Part shown: in pieces, positions 42,351 to 43,821 of the stretch | Layout: every line of letters begins with the position of its first letter | How positions within the stretch are numbered: position 1 is the first letter of the stretch | DNA from: Candidatus Fimenecus excrementigallinarum | Lineage (GTDB): Bacteria; Bacillota; Clostridia; Oscillospirales; Acutalibacteraceae | Length of the DNA stretch: 43,821 bases | Assembly: GCA_018714805.1 (NCBI GenBank) | Contig: DVMW01000049.1 | Coordinates: forward strand, 1-43,821 | Direction: 5' to 3' | The notes under the pieces: generated by a model | What the model saw: the letters and a program-made list of their open reading frames with translations, nothing else | The model's database searches: none | What the model was told of the DNA's origin: nothing | Position numbers and translations under genes: made by a program

Positions 42351-42716
42351 ATGGATGTTATCGAGGTGATGCGGCAGCTGCACACCCTGTACGGGTACGA
42401 CCTTGCCGCGCTGGAGGCGGCGCGTGGGCTGCTTGCCGGCGTTTGCGCGGCCTTCGCCTGCCGCCTGCGCAAGCCGGAAAACGCCTCTGCGCCCGCCGTG
42501 CTGGACGCGGCGGCGGCCGTCTGCCACTACCAGCTGATTTTGCGGCGCGCCCCGGACGACGGCGGCGTGACCGTTTTCAAGGCGGGCGACGTGACGGTGC
42601 AGATGAACCGCACCGCGGCGCTCGAGGCGGCCGCCCGGACGCGCGACGAAGCGCTGGCCGCGGCGGCGCCGTTTTTGACGGACGACGACTTTTTGTTTGC
42701 GCAGGTGACGGCATGA
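42351..42716 (+). CDS. Phage head-tail connector/adaptor protein
   Basis: A 121-residue mostly helical protein right after the capsid gene, with AAGGAGG 8-12 nt upstream. Size, position and helical, Ala-rich sequence suit the gp6/gp15-like adaptor that attaches to the portal. Homology is not strong enough by eye to be certain. It overlaps the next gene by ATGA. Confidence 0.6.
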   Translation: MDVIEVMRQLHTLYGYDLAALEAARGLLAGVCAAFACRLRKPENASAPAVLDAAAAVCHYQLILRRAPDDGGVTVFKAGDVTVQMNRTAALEAAARTRDEALAAAAPFLTDDDFLFAQVTA

Positions 42717-43054
42717 CGCTCGACGCGCTGTTCCAAAGCTTCGGCGTTACGGTCCGCCTGACGGACGGGGAGGGCTGGTACTCCCCGGCGTTCGGCGCGT
42801 TTTTGCAGCCGCTGCGCTACAAAAACAAAATGTACCTCGAGGGCGTCTATACCCCCATCGGCCGCGACAGCACGGGGCTGTATTTGTATCTCGGCCCGGC
42901 AAAGCACCGGCTTTCCGCGCTGCCGGAGACCGCGCGCATTTTGGACGGCGACGCGCGCGAGTACCTTATCCAGCGCGCCGAGGAGGTCCGCCTGCAAAAC
43001 CGGGTGTTCTACTGCTGGGCCGTTGTAAAGGAGGTGCACAAGGGTAAGCCATGA
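42713..43054 (+). CDS. Phage neck protein, possible head-closure protein
   Basis: A 113-residue protein (MTLDALFQSFGVTVRLTDGE ...) beginning in the overlap with the previous gene. It looks beta-rich, with a conserved-looking LGPAKHRLSALPE stretch. In this gene order it would be the stopper (head-closure) protein. No family is recognised with confidence. It overlaps the next gene by ATGA. Confidence 0.55.
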   Translation: MTLDALFQSFGVTVRLTDGEGWYSPAFGAFLQPLRYKNKMYLEGVYTPIGRDSTGLYLYLGPAKHRLSALPETARILDGDAREYLIQRAEEVRLQNRVFYCWAVVKEVHKGKP

Positions 43055-43515
43055 CCGATTCCGTGTATGACCTCGTCAAGCTGCTCGTCAAGCTGCTGAC
43101 CACAAGTCCGGATGCCATGGGCGTTGAGGGCTGCTCGGTTGTCGTCGCCTATGAAAACGACATCAAGCCCTACCCGGTCGAAAAGCCCATCCTCGCCTTT
43201 TCGGTGGACAAGGTCGACATCGGCGCGCCGATTGTCCAAATCGCCGAGGACGGCGAACAGACCGTCACGCGCGACCGGCCCGTCGACGGCATTGTCCGGC
43301 TGAGCATTTTCGTCCCGTATGCCGAGGGCCCCGAGCGCTGCCAGGCGCTTTTCAAGACCTTTGCGGACAGTCTGCTGTTCCACATCTCCATCCAGAACGC
43401 AACCGTCAGCGGACTGCGCGCCTATGCGTGCGATTACGTGCGCGACTGCGGCGCGCTGGTGCTGGATGCGGACTTCACGCTCTCGTATACCCTCACGTTC
43501 AGCGACGAAGCTTAG
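43051..43515 (+). CDS. Phage neck/tail-terminator-like protein
   Basis: A 154-residue protein in the place of a tail terminator. Features are a helical N-terminus (YDLVKLLVKLLTT), then alternating beta-strands (SIFVPYAEG, TLSYTLTFSDEA). It is the last gene before the minisatellite and terminator; no tail tube, tape measure or baseplate gene follows within the window. Confidence 0.55.
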   Translation: MTDSVYDLVKLLVKLLTTSPDAMGVEGCSVVVAYENDIKPYPVEKPILAFSVDKVDIGAPIVQIAEDGEQTVTRDRPVDGIVRLSIFVPYAEGPERCQALFKTFADSLLFHISIQNATVSGLRAYACDYVRDCGALVLDADFTLSYTLTFSDEA

Positions 43516-43536
43516 CGCCCGCGCCGAAAGCACGGC

Positions 43537-43745
43537 GCGTCCTGCAAAAGGCTCATTTCAGCAGCGCCGCGTCCTGGGCAGGCGCATTTCCGCAAAAAGG
43601 GGGCGCGCTTCAGGGCAGAACCCCGTAAAAAACACGGTGTGTCCCGCAAAAGGGACTCCTGCGGAAGGAGCGCGTCCTGCAAAAGGGGCACGTCCTGCGG
43701 AAGGGGGGCGTCCTGCGGAAGGGGGGCGTCCTGCGGAAGGGACGC
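43537..43745. repeat. Degenerate minisatellite, 18-bp units at its end
   Basis: CGTCCTGCGGAAGGGGGG repeats from about 43691, with less regular related units (CGCGTCCTGCAAAAGG) back to 43537. Apparent reading frames over it (PAEGG repeats) are an effect of an 18-bp period, not a gene. Confidence 0.8.
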
Positions 43746-43759
43746 GTTCCCCAAACAAA

Positions 43760-43800
43760 GCCCGCCGCGTACCTGGTCGGTACGCGGCGGGCTTCTTGTT
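43760..43800 (+). terminator. Strong terminator after the phage cassette
   Basis: Perfect 14-bp stem (GCCCGCCGCGTACC / GGTACGCGGCGGGC) with a 5-nt loop followed by TTCTTGTT. Confidence 0.88.
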
Positions 43801-43820
43801 AGATGCTGGATTCTAGATTC
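43800..43820. repeat. Heptanucleotide repeat cluster 5 at window end
   Basis: TAGATGC, TGGATTC, TAGATTC, continuing off the window; same TAGATNN heptad as the other four clusters. Confidence 0.75.
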
Positions 43821-43821
43821 T

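Noticed and set aside
37460-43515. Calling this a complete prophage
   Set aside because: No integrase, repressor, replication, lysis or tail genes, and no attachment-site repeat could be identified inside the window.
43319-43816. Open frame with PAEGG repeats
   Set aside because: Produced by the 18-bp repeat period and overlapping the last neck gene; no start signal of its own.

Overview
The window looks like chromosome from a GC-rich (by eye above 60%) Gram-positive Clostridia bacterium, probably of the Oscillospirales/Ruminococcaceae type. The evidence is near-consensus sigma-A promoters with 17-nt spacers, strong AGGAGG-type ribosome binding sites, some TTG/GTG starts, a C-terminal Cys-rich DUF6472-like protein, and Firmicute-like gene content. 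No tRNA, rRNA or CRISPR array was seen. Most of the very long opposite-strand reading frames are GC-driven shadows and are omitted.

Layout. (1) 1-1797: a Nudix hydrolase (cut by the window edge), Maf pyrophosphatase and patatin-like lipase, ending in a terminator. (2) 1809-13646: a consensus promoter starts a long co-directional run. Its first three genes (ATP-grasp D-aspartate ligase-like, aspartate racemase, glutamine-dependent asparagine synthetase-like) read as a pathway that makes, attaches and perhaps amidates a D-Asp peptidoglycan cross-bridge. They are followed by a cyclase-family hydrolase, a FAD oxidoreductase, a small Cys protein, a GlmU-like protein whose uridyltransferase half has decayed, pth and mfd. 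(3) 13661-16833 (minus): a lipoprotein, murA and class II fructose-bisphosphate aldolase. (4) 17119-17430: a 40-residue protein with a perfect promoter and ribosome binding site, not recognised. (5) 17456-23514 (minus): a metallophosphatase, a DUF4037/TPR pair with three 59-bp tandem repeats in its leader, and a membrane-anchored metallophosphatase/beta-propeller protein. The 3' flank of the last has been expanded by 22-bp repeats and a partial duplication of the gene's own end. (6) 23548-27117: MarR-MATE operon and an AAA/DUF4143 ATPase. (7) 27138-29937 (minus): rpsO-pnp. (8) 30135-32966: glycogen phosphorylase with an Ala/Lys/Pro-rich tail of about 97 residues. (9) 32970-33545: a non-coding nest of heptanucleotide repeats, a long inverted-repeat element and a duplicated segment. 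(10) 33546-37306 (minus): a two-gene ABC exporter with a palindrome beside its promoter. (11) 37460-43515: a compact phage packaging/head cassette (TerS, TerL, portal, protease, capsid, three neck genes), followed by minisatellite sequence and a terminator, with no tail, lysis, replication or integration genes before the window ends.

The strongest candidates for a second look are the D-Asp/D-Asn cross-bridge operon, the tail-less head cassette, the tailed glycogen phosphorylase, the 40-residue protein, and the repeat-driven duplication at 20.8-21.4 kb. All functional assignments rest on motifs read by eye; no database search was run.
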